A stretch of DNA of 64,000 nucleotides, taken from assembly GCA_017643365.1 (NCBI GenBank), contig JAEPNO010000015.1, positions 23,867-87,866 of the forward strand, given 5' to 3'. This document shows positions 17,273 to 27,078 of this stretch, piece after piece (the stretch's first letter is position 1; each line of letters opens with the position of its first letter). Both the position numbers and the translations under genes were made by a program. Source of the DNA: Balneolaceae bacterium (GTDB taxonomy: Bacteria > Bacteroidota > Rhodothermia > Balneolales > Balneolaceae). The notes below the pieces were generated by a model that saw nothing but the letters and a program-made list of their open reading frames with translations, was not told where the DNA came from and searched no databases.

Positions 17273-19120
17273 TCAAACGGTATTCGGAACTTTAAAGGTA
17301 AAAGTAGAGCCTTTACCCAAAATGCTTTTTACCTCGATGCTTGCTTGATGAAGATCAGCCATTTTTTTACTAAGTCGTAAACCAAGACCTGTGCCCACTT
17401 CTTTTTTGGTCCCCACTTTTGAGGGATGAAATTCTTTATGAAATAATTTCTGTTGAACTTCTTCCGTCATGCCAACCCCTTCATCTTTCACCGAAATACT
17501 CCAACCATCATTTATTTCTTCGCATGTTAAATAAATGGTATCGCCTTTTGATGAAAATTTTAACGCATTTGAGAGAAAGTTTCGAACAATCGTAGCTACA
17601 ATGTGTTTATCGGCATATATCTCGAAATCATTTTCGTAAATCGTTTCAATGGTTATAGATTTAAAACTTGTCATCGTTTCAAATAGATCCACTGTTGGGT
17701 CTACGATTTCTGAAATTTTAAAATGCTCTTTTCTGAGTTTTAAATCGCCCGCCTGAATTCGAGACCAATTAAACAAATCGTTGGTGAGATCAGAAATAGA
17801 TTTTATTGACACCTGAATAATCGATGAAAAATTTTGGAGCTCTTCTTTATCTATTGGCTCGTCATCATTTAACGAATCAGCCATCAACTCAGCAATTGCT
17901 AATGTCGAATTAATAGGCGTTTTGATGTCGTGCCCAATTACCGAATTTATTTCGTTATTGGTTTCAACCATTCGATTGAGATGATTATTGGTTGATTTCA
18001 GCTCGGAGTTGATTTTTCTTTTGGCTCGCGATGCCCTAATCAAAAATAGAAGGATTAAGATTGCTCCAACCAACAAAGTGAAGATCAATGTGAGCAAAAG
18101 TCGTTGGTTTTCAAATTTCAGTAGTTGATCTGTAATTGCTTGCTGTTGTTGCTCTAAGATCTTTTGCTGTTCCTGAATCCGTTCTTCTTCATTTTGATAA
18201 ATTTCTACGTTTTCAGAATTAATTAATGCTGTTTTTAACGTGATGTTTCTTGGAACAGAATCACCATTAGCAATTGCAATTGCAGTCTCGATAGCAACCC
18301 GACCTCCCGTGAGGTAACGCAACGTGGCATCTAGTTTTCCGTCTTTCACCATTTGTGCACCACCTTCTTTTCCGGGCAGCGCATCAATACCTATAAAGAA
18401 CATTTCGTCCTCAATCCCAAGCTCAGATGCAACCAGGAAAGCTGCCTCAGCCATCACATCGTTGTGTGCATACACTAAGTCAAAAGCTTGATCTTCTTCA
18501 AATACTTCTCGAATTACTTTTTCTGCGCTCTTTCCGAACCACTGCCCATCCCCGCCATCTATAATTTCGAAGCGTTCATCCTCTGCAAATTGTTCTATAA
18601 AACCTTTATGCCGTTCTTGTGCCGGTGAGGATGTTTTAGTGCCGTAAATTTCAAGAATTCTACCGCTACCATTCAGTAAATATTTAGCGTAATTACCCGC
18701 TTGCCGCCCAATCTCTACATTATCTCCCCCAATGTAAGTTGTGTACGCATCTGAGCTGGTTTTCCGATCAACTAAAATCACTGGAATGCCCAACTTGTAG
18801 GCTTTTTCAACAACAGGTGTCAATAGATCTGCTTCTTTGGGCGAAACGATGAGCACATCCACATTTTGGTTAATGAAATACTCAATGTCTTTAATCTGCT
18901 GCGCCGAAACATCATTCGCATCTCTAATTTCAAGATTCACCTCCGGGTAAAGCAAGGCAAATCGTTCAAACTCAGCATTCATGGTTTGTCGCCACAAATC
19001 GTTTGATGTTAGTTGGGAAAAACCTATTGATATATTCTCAGTTGCCGGTTCATTCGGCAAATAACTACAAGCACTTAATAAGAGAAGGCAGACTAATATT
19101 GTCTTTTTAAAACCCGGCAT
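17273..19120 (-). CDS. Sugar-binding periplasmic domain fused to sensor histidine kinase
   Basis: A 615-residue fusion. The N-terminus has a lipoprotein signal with lipobox LSAC (Cys18). Residues about 28-305 are a type I periplasmic-binding domain of the RbsB/LacI fold (ISIGFSQLTSNDLWRQ, VDVLIVSPKEAD, DLVYAHNDVMAEAA, FIGIDALPG). A Gln/Glu-rich coiled coil (about 311-340) leads to a membrane helix (341-362), then a HisKA domain with phosphoacceptor His397 (GHDIKTP) and an ATPase domain with NFLSNALKFS, DEGVGM and GTGLGLRLS. It should sense an extracytoplasmic sugar directly. It lacks a receiver or DNA-binding domain, and no partner regulator is adjacent, so the output is unknown. It heads the operon with the porter and fructokinase and diverges from a TonB receptor. 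Confidence 0.93.
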   Translation of the reverse strand: MPGFKKTILVCLLLLSACSYLPNEPATENISIGFSQLTSNDLWRQTMNAEFERFALLYPEVNLEIRDANDVSAQQIKDIEYFINQNVDVLIVSPKEADLLTPVVEKAYKLGIPVILVDRKTSSDAYTTYIGGDNVEIGRQAGNYAKYLLNGSGRILEIYGTKTSSPAQERHKGFIEQFAEDERFEIIDGGDGQWFGKSAEKVIREVFEEDQAFDLVYAHNDVMAEAAFLVASELGIEDEMFFIGIDALPGKEGGAQMVKDGKLDATLRYLTGGRVAIETAIAIANGDSVPRNITLKTALINSENVEIYQNEEERIQEQQKILEQQQQAITDQLLKFENQRLLLTLIFTLLVGAILILLFLIRASRAKRKINSELKSTNNHLNRMVETNNEINSVIGHDIKTPINSTLAIAELMADSLNDDEPIDKEELQNFSSIIQVSIKSISDLTNDLFNWSRIQAGDLKLRKEHFKISEIVDPTVDLFETMTSFKSITIETIYENDFEIYADKHIVATIVRNFLSNALKFSSKGDTIYLTCEEINDGWSISVKDEGVGMTEEVQQKLFHKEFHPSKVGTKKEVGTGLGLRLSKKMADLHQASIEVKSILGKGSTFTFKVPNTV

Positions 19121-19312
19121 AGTTCTTTTGAAAATAGATATGATTACTTATCGCACTATTGGTTTAGCGCATCATTCAAATAATCATAATAGTGACTCGA
19201 TGCCCACATTATCGGCATGAATATTTTTAACATAAGATTGTGCTAAAATTTGGAGCGATTTTATTTCTTTCTTGGTTTGGCAGGCAACGACTTATCAAGA
19301 GCACGACTATTC

Positions 19313-21670
19313 ATGATCAAAAGAATTCATCTACTCCTATTTTTACTATTTCCTATCGCTGCACATGCGCAAACCGGCGAGCTAACCGGAACTGTTACTG
19401 ATGCTAAAACCGGCGAGCCTCTCATCGGCGCTACAGTTATTTTGGAAGGCACTTCAATTGGTGATGCCACCGACGAAAACGGTCGATATCTGATTACCCG
19501 CATCCCAACGAAAACTTATAACCTCGTTTTTTCTTTTGTGGGATATACTTCCATCACCAAATTTAATGTGGTAATTCGTTCGGAAGGTAATCCCGATTTG
19601 AATGTTGCCTTACAGGAAGACGCACAACAACTTGGCGAGGTGGTGGTGACTCCAAACCCATTCGAAAAACTGCAAACTACTCCGCTTTCCATCCAAAAAT
19701 TCAGCCAGGAAGAAGTGGCCTCTTACCCCGGTGGGAATAACGACATCGCCAAAGTGGTACAATCGTTGCCCGGCGTGGGCGGAACCGTTGGTGGCTTTCG
19801 TAACGATGTTATCATTCGAGGTGGTGCACCGAACGAGAACGTGTATTATTTGGATGGCATCGAAATCCCAAACATCAATCATTTTGCAACTCAAGGTAGC
19901 GCCGGCGGACCGGTGGGCTTGTTGAATGTCTCGTTTTTTGAAGGCGTAACACTGTCGGCATCTTCTTTTGATGCCCAATACGATAACGCTCTTTCAGGAG
20001 TTTTACAGTTCGATCAACGCAATGGAAATGCGCGCGAGTTTACCGGGAATTTTCGGCTTGGATCCAGCGAATCTGCATTAACCGTAGAAGGACCTCTTTT
20101 TAAAGGGGATGATGCCGAAGCAAATACAACCTTCATCGCCTCGGTTCGTCGTTCATATCTACAATTGCTTTTTCAAGCCATTGGGCTCCCATTTCTACCG
20201 GATTACTGGGATTATCAGTACAAAGTGAATCACCAAATTGATGATTACAACAGCTTGCTGATTACCGGAGTAGGCTCAATCGATAATTTTGCGATCAACG
20301 AGTTGGATGAATACGATGCTGAGCAAAAAGCAATTCAGGAACAGGTGCCTGTCATCAAACAGCAAACCAATACGGTAGGAGCAAGTTGGAATCGTCGATT
20401 CAAAGATCGTTCGGGTAGTTTACGACTCACATTGAGCACCAATCGACTCGAAAACGAATTCTCACAGTTCGAAGATAATGTGAGTCAATCCGGGCTTTAC
20501 TTTAGAAACGATGCTGTTGAACAGGAGATCAAACTTCGGGCAAATGTGACCAAGTTTATGGGCGATTGGATTACAAACTATGGCGGATCCATCCAAAACG
20601 TATCGTACACCAACGAAACTACCGATTTAGTAAATAGCGCAACCTTTAACTCAGCCATCGACTTTTATAAATATGGTTTGTTCGCACAGTCTTCTCGAAG
20701 TTTCAGCGATCGAACCACTTTCTCTTTTGGAGTGCGTTTTGATGGCAACACCTTTACCGATTCTGGCAATGAACTCTGGCGAACTTTTAGTCCACGAGTT
20801 TCGAAATCGTTTAAAATAACCGAAGATGGTACATGGACGTTAAACTCTTCGCTTGGGCGATATTATAAAATCCCGCCTTACACCATTCTTGGTTTCGAGA
20901 ATAATTCCGGTGCATTCGTAAACAAGAATGCAGAATACATTCGAACCGATCACGCTGTTCTTGGGCTTGAATACCTGATCAACGATCGTTCGCGAATCAC
21001 CTTAGAAGGCTTTTTCAAAGATTATGGAAATTACCCGGTTTCCCAGCGCGATTCGGTGTCGCTGGCAAACAAAGGCGGTGGGTTTGAAGTTTTAGGCAGT
21101 GAGCCTGTTCAAACTATTGGTGAAGGTCGAACTTATGGAGCAGAGTTGTTATTTCAGCAGAAATTTACCGGAAAATGGTACGCCATCGCAGCTTTTACGC
21201 TGTACAAAAGTGAGTTCACGAATGGCTTTTCGGATGAATACCGTCCTTCCGTTTGGGATAACAACTTGCTGATTTCCCTTTTGGGCGGCTACAAGTTTGG
21301 CAACAATTGGGAAATAAGTGCCCGATATCGATATCTGGGAGCATCACCCTACGCTCCGGTGAATCGACCGGCGACTTTGGAAAATTACCCGGCCATTATT
21401 CGCGATTTTTCCCGGATTGGAGATCAGGAATTATCGGCTTTTAACCAAATGGATATCCGCATCGATAAAAAATGGAATTTCCGACGTTGGAGCTTAGATG
21501 TGTTTATTGAAATTCAGAATGCACTGGCGCAAGAGAATCCTGAAGAACCTCAATTTGGACTTGCCCGAAATGAGGCCGGAGAGGTAGAAGACCCTCGCCG
21601 TCTAGTTCAGGTAAATCTTGAAAATGAAGCCGCAGTTTTACCTTCGATTGGGTTGGTGATTAATTTTTAA
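19313..21670 (+). CDS. TonB-dependent outer-membrane receptor
   Basis: About 785 residues from the ATG at 19313. A TTG at 19250 is possible, but it would put 21 residues in front of a clear signal peptide ending AAHAQTG. A carboxypeptidase-like regulatory domain follows (LTGTVTDAKTGEPLIGATVI), then the plug domain with VVVTPNPFEKLQTTPLSIQKF and VRGGAPNEN-like motifs, then a long beta-barrel ending in Phe. It is not SusC-like in length and has no SusD partner. It probably takes up a ligand across the outer membrane. Divergent transcription from the sugar-sensing kinase, with about 190 bases between, suggests a shared regulator and a sugar or oligosaccharide ligand. Confidence 0.9.
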   Translation: MIKRIHLLLFLLFPIAAHAQTGELTGTVTDAKTGEPLIGATVILEGTSIGDATDENGRYLITRIPTKTYNLVFSFVGYTSITKFNVVIRSEGNPDLNVALQEDAQQLGEVVVTPNPFEKLQTTPLSIQKFSQEEVASYPGGNNDIAKVVQSLPGVGGTVGGFRNDVIIRGGAPNENVYYLDGIEIPNINHFATQGSAGGPVGLLNVSFFEGVTLSASSFDAQYDNALSGVLQFDQRNGNAREFTGNFRLGSSESALTVEGPLFKGDDAEANTTFIASVRRSYLQLLFQAIGLPFLPDYWDYQYKVNHQIDDYNSLLITGVGSIDNFAINELDEYDAEQKAIQEQVPVIKQQTNTVGASWNRRFKDRSGSLRLTLSTNRLENEFSQFEDNVSQSGLYFRNDAVEQEIKLRANVTKFMGDWITNYGGSIQNVSYTNETTDLVNSATFNSAIDFYKYGLFAQSSRSFSDRTTFSFGVRFDGNTFTDSGNELWRTFSPRVSKSFKITEDGTWTLNSSLGRYYKIPPYTILGFENNSGAFVNKNAEYIRTDHAVLGLEYLINDRSRITLEGFFKDYGNYPVSQRDSVSLANKGGGFEVLGSEPVQTIGEGRTYGAELLFQQKFTGKWYAIAAFTLYKSEFTNGFSDEYRPSVWDNNLLISLLGGYKFGNNWEISARYRYLGASPYAPVNRPATLENYPAIIRDFSRIGDQELSAFNQMDIRIDKKWNFRRWSLDVFIEIQNALAQENPEEPQFGLARNEAGEVEDPRRLVQVNLENEAAVLPSIGLVINF

Positions 21671-21741
21671 TTATCGTTTTGTAAACTTTAGCACTGTGTA
21701 TAATCTGTACTAAATTCTTCTCATAACCCACCTCTCCCCGA

Positions 21742-21764
21742 CCCTCTCCTGCATCAGGTGAGGG
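21742..21764. repeat. Short hairpin repeat downstream of TonB receptor
   Basis: The arms CCCTCTCCTG and CAGGTGAGGG are complementary except at one position, around a CAT loop. The surrounding CCTCTCCCCGACCCTCTCC resembles common intergenic REP-type elements. There is no T-run, so it is not a clear terminator. Confidence 0.45.
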
Positions 21765-21888
21765 AGCTCCTTGATCAGATTAGAGTTTTCTGGCATGGTC
21801 TTTTAATAACATAATTCCAAGAAATATGAAGTCGTAAGTTTAATCATCTAAGCTTATTGATAAAAGCCGTTCAACGAACGATGACCTT

Positions 21889-22560
21889 TTAATCCCCCCA
21901 TCTCTGCTTAAAATCTTCTTTGTAACTGGCGCCGATTGGGATTTCTGAGTCACCAATGTGGATCAGATTGCCTTCTACATAATCTACTGCTGAAATTGAA
22001 ACGGCATACGATTTATGTACTCTAATTATTCGTTCTTGGCTTAATTCCATCAGCTTTTTCATGGTCATGTACACCGTTATTTTCTGCTCGTTAAGATGAA
22101 ATTGTAGGTAATCCCCTTTTGATTCAACAAACCGGATATCAGCTACATCAATACGGTAACTCCTGCCGTCTGTTTTTACAGTAAAACTTACGTCTCGTTT
22201 ATCAACCACCTTTTTCACCTTATCAACGGCTTGCAAAAACCGGGGAAATGCAATGGGTTTGAGCAAATAATCAACCACGTTTAATTCATAGCCATCCAGA
22301 GCAAACTCAGGGTATGCCGTTGTCAAAATCACGTTTGGTTGAACTGTCTGGCTCCTAAGAAAATCAATACCGGAAAGCTTAGGCATGTTTATATCCAGAA
22401 AAATCAAATCAACTCGCTTTTTCTTTAAAATCTCAATCAACTCCAAAGCATTACTGCATTCGCCAACCAAATTTAAACCGGGAGCATCCGACACAAATTG
22501 ACGCAAAATATCTCTGGCAATAGGCTCGTCATCAACAATCACACAAGTGAAATCAGTCAT
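21889..22560 (-). CDS. LytTR-family response regulator
   Basis: A 223-residue regulator. The receiver domain has the acidic pocket (VDDEP), phospho-acceptor Asp56 in FLDINMP, and the conserved Thr and Lys (TTAYPE, LLKPI). The C-terminal LytTR DNA-binding domain (about 125-222) shows VESKGDYLQFHL and IIRVHKSYAVSISAV. It is the AlgR/LytR type that acts as a transcription factor after phosphorylation by a LytS-like kinase. The gene overlaps the kinase gene by eight bases, so they are one two-component operon with the lipoprotein gene in front. Confidence 0.95.
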   Translation of the reverse strand: MTDFTCVIVDDEPIARDILRQFVSDAPGLNLVGECSNALELIEILKKKRVDLIFLDINMPKLSGIDFLRSQTVQPNVILTTAYPEFALDGYELNVVDYLLKPIAFPRFLQAVDKVKKVVDKRDVSFTVKTDGRSYRIDVADIRFVESKGDYLQFHLNEQKITVYMTMKKLMELSQERIIRVHKSYAVSISAVDYVEGNLIHIGDSEIPIGASYKEDFKQRWGD

Positions 22561-23587
22561 AGCTTATCCTCAATGTTACTTCAAATTCGTGATCGTTTTC
22601 GCTGATCTCGAGTTGATGCCGTTTCGGGTAAAGTAGATCCAATCGTTTTCGAATATTCGACAACCCAACCCCTGTTGTATTTAGTTTACCATCATCTTTT
22701 TTATCGATGCTATTCGAGCAAACCATCTCGAAAGAATTTGACTCGACGGTGATTTTTAAAATAACAAAAGCCCCTTTTTGCTGGATATTTCCGTGCTTTA
22801 ACGCGTTTTCCAGAAATTCAATTAACATCAACGCCGGTATTTTTTGATCAGAAATTTTTCCCATCAAAACCATCCGAAGTTGATCGGAATGATCAAGCCG
22901 CACTTTTTGCAACTTGATGTATTCTTTCAGGTAATCAATTTCATCACTCAAATTTGCCAACTCATCATTCGACTGCTCAAGATTGTATCGCAGTATTTGT
23001 GATAACGATAGGATTCTTTCAGGCGTCTCAGGTGCTTTCTTGATGCTCAAACCATAAATGGTATTAAGGCTATTGAACAAGAAATGTGGACTGATTTGAG
23101 CTCGCAATGCCTTCAACTCGTTGGTTGAATTCAGTTCTTTCAATTCAGCATTTTCTTTCTTCAGTTCGAGTGCTTCAAACCAAGATTTCGATAACACAAG
23201 AAGTGTTGAAATAACGTAATAGATCAATAATATCCCGAAAGTTTCCAGAGGATTATAAACCGCAACAAAGTAAAAGTCGGGGAACACCCAATCTGAAATC
23301 GAAGAAAAAGTTAAGTGATACAAGTGGAATGCAAAAAAGAACAGAAACAAACTGGTTATCCCATATACCCAATATTTTCCCTTTTCAAGATGCTTAGGGA
23401 TCAACAGAAATACATTAAAACTCACAAAGGCAATTAAATGAATGTGAAAAAGTGAGGTGTAAATCACATCCAAAATTGTAGTTTCGCCATCCTGATCCAT
23501 TACCCGTAGTAACACGAAAAAAGAAATCACCCAAAACAGCCCGTGCTGAATCAGGTGATTTAATCTCGATTTAGTTCTATTGGTCAT
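22553..23587 (-). CDS. LytS-type sensor histidine kinase
   Basis: About 344 residues from the ATG at 23587. Four membrane helices lie in the N-terminal 150 residues, then a coiled coil (ELKKENAELKELN) and the His_kinase box RAQISPHFLFNSLNTIYGL with the phosphoacceptor His. The ATPase domain has LIEFLENALKHGN and TGVGLSNIRKRL. An upstream in-frame Met would extend it into the preceding gene and is less likely. The start overlaps the end of the lipoprotein gene by 11 bases, a sign of translational coupling. It should phosphorylate the LytTR regulator that follows. The signal is unknown. Confidence 0.93.
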   Translation of the reverse strand: MTNRTKSRLNHLIQHGLFWVISFFVLLRVMDQDGETTILDVIYTSLFHIHLIAFVSFNVFLLIPKHLEKGKYWVYGITSLFLFFFAFHLYHLTFSSISDWVFPDFYFVAVYNPLETFGILLIYYVISTLLVLSKSWFEALELKKENAELKELNSTNELKALRAQISPHFLFNSLNTIYGLSIKKAPETPERILSLSQILRYNLEQSNDELANLSDEIDYLKEYIKLQKVRLDHSDQLRMVLMGKISDQKIPALMLIEFLENALKHGNIQQKGAFVILKITVESNSFEMVCSNSIDKKDDGKLNTTGVGLSNIRKRLDLLYPKRHQLEISENDHEFEVTLRISYD

Positions 23588-24251
23588 GGCTGAACCCTTT
23601 GAATGTGAATTCAGTTGCTCCTTCAAACGCTTCCTCTTCATGCGCGTATTTTTCAACGAATTTGCGAAGCTCGTCGGTTGAAGCAGTTATTAAAATGGTA
23701 TCGTCGGCTTTTTCATGTTTAATACGCACTCGGTTCGCGCTAATCAGTTCTCGAATAAACGACGATTTAAACATTTCGATTGAAAGTACTTGATCGGCAA
23801 TCTCAATCTTAGAAAAAGTGTGAACCGGGAAGAAATGATTATCTACAAAAGTAGGCTCACTGTCTTCAATTTTACTTAGGCTTTTGGCAAACACATATAA
23901 ATCCAGAAAATATGCCTCATTGAGTTCGGTAACAGCTCCAATAAAAATTGCGGTATCTGCTTTTTGATCCTCCAAATATTCAAATAGAATCATGTACGCA
24001 TTTCCTATATCCAGCGCATCGTCTTCATCGATCTCAGCATCAGTAGCTAAAAAGAATTCTTCTAAGTTCGGGAACTTTGAGATGTCGTTAATAAAGGTCC
24101 AGCGCTGATCATCGGTTTCCCATATACCTTCAAGTCCGGGATATAATATGGCGTTTTCTTCTTCCACTAAAGGATGCACCGATTTCAAAAAACATCCGGA
24201 TTGAACTAAATAGAGAATGATTAATAATAGAAAGTAATGTATGCGTCTCAT
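23577..24251 (-). CDS. Hypothetical lipoprotein, first gene of LytS/LytR operon
   Basis: About 224 residues from the ATG at 24251; an earlier Met at 24284 would add 11 residues before the signal peptide. The start has a basic MRRIHYF, a hydrophobic core and a lipobox-like VQSGC, so it is probably a lipoprotein. The mature part is acidic and has no domain I recognise; GLEGIWETDDQRWTF near the start recalls small beta-barrel or calycin-like proteins. It overlaps the LytS gene by 11 bases. It may tune or report the signal sensed by the kinase, which is inference from the operon only. Confidence 0.75.
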   Translation of the reverse strand: MRRIHYFLLLIILYLVQSGCFLKSVHPLVEEENAILYPGLEGIWETDDQRWTFINDISKFPNLEEFFLATDAEIDEDDALDIGNAYMILFEYLEDQKADTAIFIGAVTELNEAYFLDLYVFAKSLSKIEDSEPTFVDNHFFPVHTFSKIEIADQVLSIEMFKSSFIRELISANRVRIKHEKADDTILITASTDELRKFVEKYAHEEEAFEGATEFTFKGFSHDQ

Positions 24252-24399
24252 ATTGTAATTAGTTTGATAGTGATTACGCATCAAAGAAACGGAGGTATTT
24301 ACTCTCCTTAAAAACTATTCGATGAACCATGTCTTCTGCACGATGAACAGGTTTTCATTCATTGATTGGCGATCAACTAACTACTATCTCGCTGTATAA

Positions 24400-26310
24400 T
24401 TAATCCAACTTCACCCACATTCCCTGATAACCGCTCAACACAATAGAACCATCCAAGTCAACATGATTGCCGGTTAGCACATCTACACCAACGCTCATCC
24501 AACAACGAATTTCCTGTTCCGATTCACTAAAGTTTTGGATAATCACAAGTTTCTCATTTTCATTTTGCTTGATGAAGCCTAACACATGATCGTTGTGTGT
24601 TTCCACCAAATCCACTTTGTTATTGCCTAATGCAGCATGTTCTTTACGAAATTGAATACGGTGCTTTAATGCTTGAAAGATAGCTCCTTCAATCCCCTGC
24701 CCTTTTTTCGCAGTTTGCACTTTTCCCCAATCCATAGCCACCCGGTGCACCCAGCGCGTATCTTCTTTTTTGGATGGATCCTGTTCATAGCTGTAGTCAT
24801 TCATCAACCCGATTTCATCCCCAAGATAAATAAGTGGAATACCGCCGATAGTTAAGGCGATACTGTAAAGAGCAATAATTCGGTTAATTGCATCTTTTTC
24901 ACGCCCTTTATCATGTAATTCAATGGCTTGCTCTAAACCTGCTAACGATGCCGTTGTCCCACAAACTCTAAGATCGCCATTTGTTGGGTTGTATTGGAAA
25001 GGTTGCCCTTTGGCAAAAGAGCCGGAAAATTCTTTCGCGTAAAAATGATTTAGAAAAAATCGATGTCCTTCCGGAAATATCCCCAGACCTTGGGCGTCGT
25101 CATCCGAAAAGGTCCAGCCGATGTCGTCGTGGCTGCGCACATAATTAACCCACGCACAATCTTCGGGGATATAAAATCGATTTTCGATCGACTTTTTCAG
25201 CAATTTGACCTCACGCGTGGCCATACTTTCCCAAATCAGCGCCATCACCGTAGGGTTATAAGAAAGCTGGCACTCCTCTTGATCCACATATTTTGCAACA
25301 TCATCAGGGTGGACGATTGCCTCCGATTTGAAAGTAAGAGCTGGGGCTGCCATCCTCGCTGCCGCATTTAATGCGCGAATTAGAGCATGAGCTTGAGGTA
25401 AATTCTCGCAATTGGTACCCATTTGCTTCCAAGTGAATGGCACGGCATCCAGCCGAAGTACATCAATCCCTTGATTTGCCAAAAAAAGCATTTCTTTAGC
25501 TATAGCGATGAGTACTTCCGGATTTCGATAGTTTAAATCCCACTGAAAGTTGTGGAAGGTGCTCCAAACCCATTCGCCGGTTTCTTTATTTTGATGGAAG
25601 CTTCCCCGACGAATTTCCGGAAAAATCTCGCGTAGGTTTTGTTCGTACTGGTTTGGAATGGTTTTATCGGGGAAAAAGAAATAGAAGTCTTTGTAAAAAG
25701 GATCGCCGGCTTTCGCTTTTTTCGCCCACTCGTGTTCATCGGAGGTGTGATTATTCACAAAATCCACCACCAGACTAATTCCTTCTTTTCTAAACTTTTT
25801 CGACAGTTTTTTTAAGCCGGCCATGGTGCCTAAACTTGGCTCAACTTTTCGATAGCTACTCACTGCGTAACCACCATCACTTTCGGGATGCGGTCGATCA
25901 AACAGGGGCATCAAGTGCAGATAGGTGACTCCCAGTTCTTTAAAATAAGGTAGTTTTTCTTCGATGCCGTCCAGATTACCGGCAAATAAATCAACATAAC
26001 AAACGGCACCAACCATTTTGTGCGATGCAAACCAAGTTGGATTTTCAATTCGCTCGGCATCCACTTCTCGAAGATACTTTGGACGTTTTTTCCAACTTAG
26101 CCCCGCTTCCAGTATCATTTTTTCGGCATAAAAGTACCAATCGGGTTGATCGCTGTAGAGGAAGTGAAGCTCATGAAGTAATTTCTCTACATGATCCTGA
26201 ACTCTGGTTATGAAAATCGTTAAATCATTCGCCTTCCATTCAGAAAATTCTGAGGTTACCGCGTTTAGAATACGCTGCTTTGTTCGTTTGAGTGCTTTTT
26301 CGTTGATCAT
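24400..26310 (-). CDS. Amylosucrase / sucrose hydrolase (GH13 subfamily 4)
   Basis: A 636-residue alpha-amylase superfamily enzyme with the length and N-terminal helical domain of Neisseria amylosucrase. Catalytic residues are visible: nucleophile Asp288 (DVLRLDAVPF), acid/base Glu330 (FKSEAIV) and transition-state Asp395 (RSHDDIGW), each two positions later than in the Neisseria enzyme. Also present are NNHTSDEHEW, SDGGYAVSSYR and TRWVHR. It has no signal peptide and would act in the cytoplasm. It releases fructose from sucrose and either transfers glucose to an alpha-1,4-glucan or to water; the two activities cannot be told apart here. Context with a fructokinase and MFS sugar porter supports sucrose use. 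Confidence 0.92.
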   Translation of the reverse strand: MINEKALKRTKQRILNAVTSEFSEWKANDLTIFITRVQDHVEKLLHELHFLYSDQPDWYFYAEKMILEAGLSWKKRPKYLREVDAERIENPTWFASHKMVGAVCYVDLFAGNLDGIEEKLPYFKELGVTYLHLMPLFDRPHPESDGGYAVSSYRKVEPSLGTMAGLKKLSKKFRKEGISLVVDFVNNHTSDEHEWAKKAKAGDPFYKDFYFFFPDKTIPNQYEQNLREIFPEIRRGSFHQNKETGEWVWSTFHNFQWDLNYRNPEVLIAIAKEMLFLANQGIDVLRLDAVPFTWKQMGTNCENLPQAHALIRALNAAARMAAPALTFKSEAIVHPDDVAKYVDQEECQLSYNPTVMALIWESMATREVKLLKKSIENRFYIPEDCAWVNYVRSHDDIGWTFSDDDAQGLGIFPEGHRFFLNHFYAKEFSGSFAKGQPFQYNPTNGDLRVCGTTASLAGLEQAIELHDKGREKDAINRIIALYSIALTIGGIPLIYLGDEIGLMNDYSYEQDPSKKEDTRWVHRVAMDWGKVQTAKKGQGIEGAIFQALKHRIQFRKEHAALGNNKVDLVETHNDHVLGFIKQNENEKLVIIQNFSESEQEIRCWMSVGVDVLTGNHVDLDGSIVLSGYQGMWVKLD

Positions 26311-26630
26311 ATAATGTTGATCTCTACAGGAATGTGATTACTAGTGCTTTTTGAATACTCAACAATCATAACATCAGCCTTCGTGGCGATTAAATAATCA
26401 GGCATGCGGCTTGTCTGTAAGCGATTGAGTGATGAGTAGATTTCTTGTGTGATGGATTTTAATATAACTTTTGGGATTAAGCCAATATCTTAATTGCCGA
26501 AAACCGACCTGATTTCAAATATATAATTGATTTTTTTTCGATGGGATTTTCAAAGGCAGTCAAAAATGTGTAATATTTGTCTTTGAACTATCTGCAAACG
26601 AGGGGCATAACGTCTTAGTAATTGTAATTC
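26311..26630. other. Intergenic region between amylosucrase and response regulator
   Basis: 320 bases between divergent genes with no convincing reading frame. AT-rich tracts near 26455-26580 would suit promoters in both directions, but I cannot fix a consensus. Confidence 0.5.
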
Positions 26631-27005
26631 ATGGACAGCAATAATAGAAAAACAGTAATGATTGTAGAGGATGACCTAATCCTAAATCTACTGTACGAAA
26701 GTTATCTAGAAAAATTAGGTTACGATGCAGAAGGTGAACTAGTATATGGTAAAACTGCCATAGAGGTAGCACGTAGAATCAGCCCTGATTTAATTTTAAT
26801 GGACATTTCTCTTGAAGGAACGATGGACGGAATTGATGCGATGAAAGAAATTCGCACTTTTTCTGACGTGCCCGTTATTTACATAACCGGGAATTCCGAT
26901 CCTTACCATGTTCAACGTGCCAAAGAAACGAACTATCTCGATTATTTAGTAAAACCTATCGAGTTCAATGATATCAAAGAATCGCTGGAAAGAAATTTCA
27001 AGTAA
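26631..27005 (+). CDS. Single-domain response regulator (CheY-like)
   Basis: A 124-residue protein that is only a receiver domain. It has the acidic pair in VEDDL, phospho-acceptor Asp58 in LMDISLEG, the switch Thr in YITGNS and the Lys in LVKPIEF. Without an output domain it would act by protein contact or in a phosphorelay. It precedes a full sensor kinase and OmpR-type regulator on the same strand by 73 bases. It also could serve as the missing partner for the orphan sugar-sensing kinase fusion, but nothing proves this. Confidence 0.9.
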   Translation: MDSNNRKTVMIVEDDLILNLLYESYLEKLGYDAEGELVYGKTAIEVARRISPDLILMDISLEGTMDGIDAMKEIRTFSDVPVIYITGNSDPYHVQRAKETNYLDYLVKPIEFNDIKESLERNFK

Positions 27006-27078
27006 TTCTAATCATCTAGTTCACGTTTTTTTACCACTTAAGCATTGAATCGATCAGCGTAAGTGATAAATTTATGTA

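Noticed and set aside
26560..26590. A Bacteroidota-type -7 box (TAnnTTTG) before the single-domain regulator
   Set aside because: The nearest match, AATATTTG, lacks the first T, and no clear -33 element is at the right distance.
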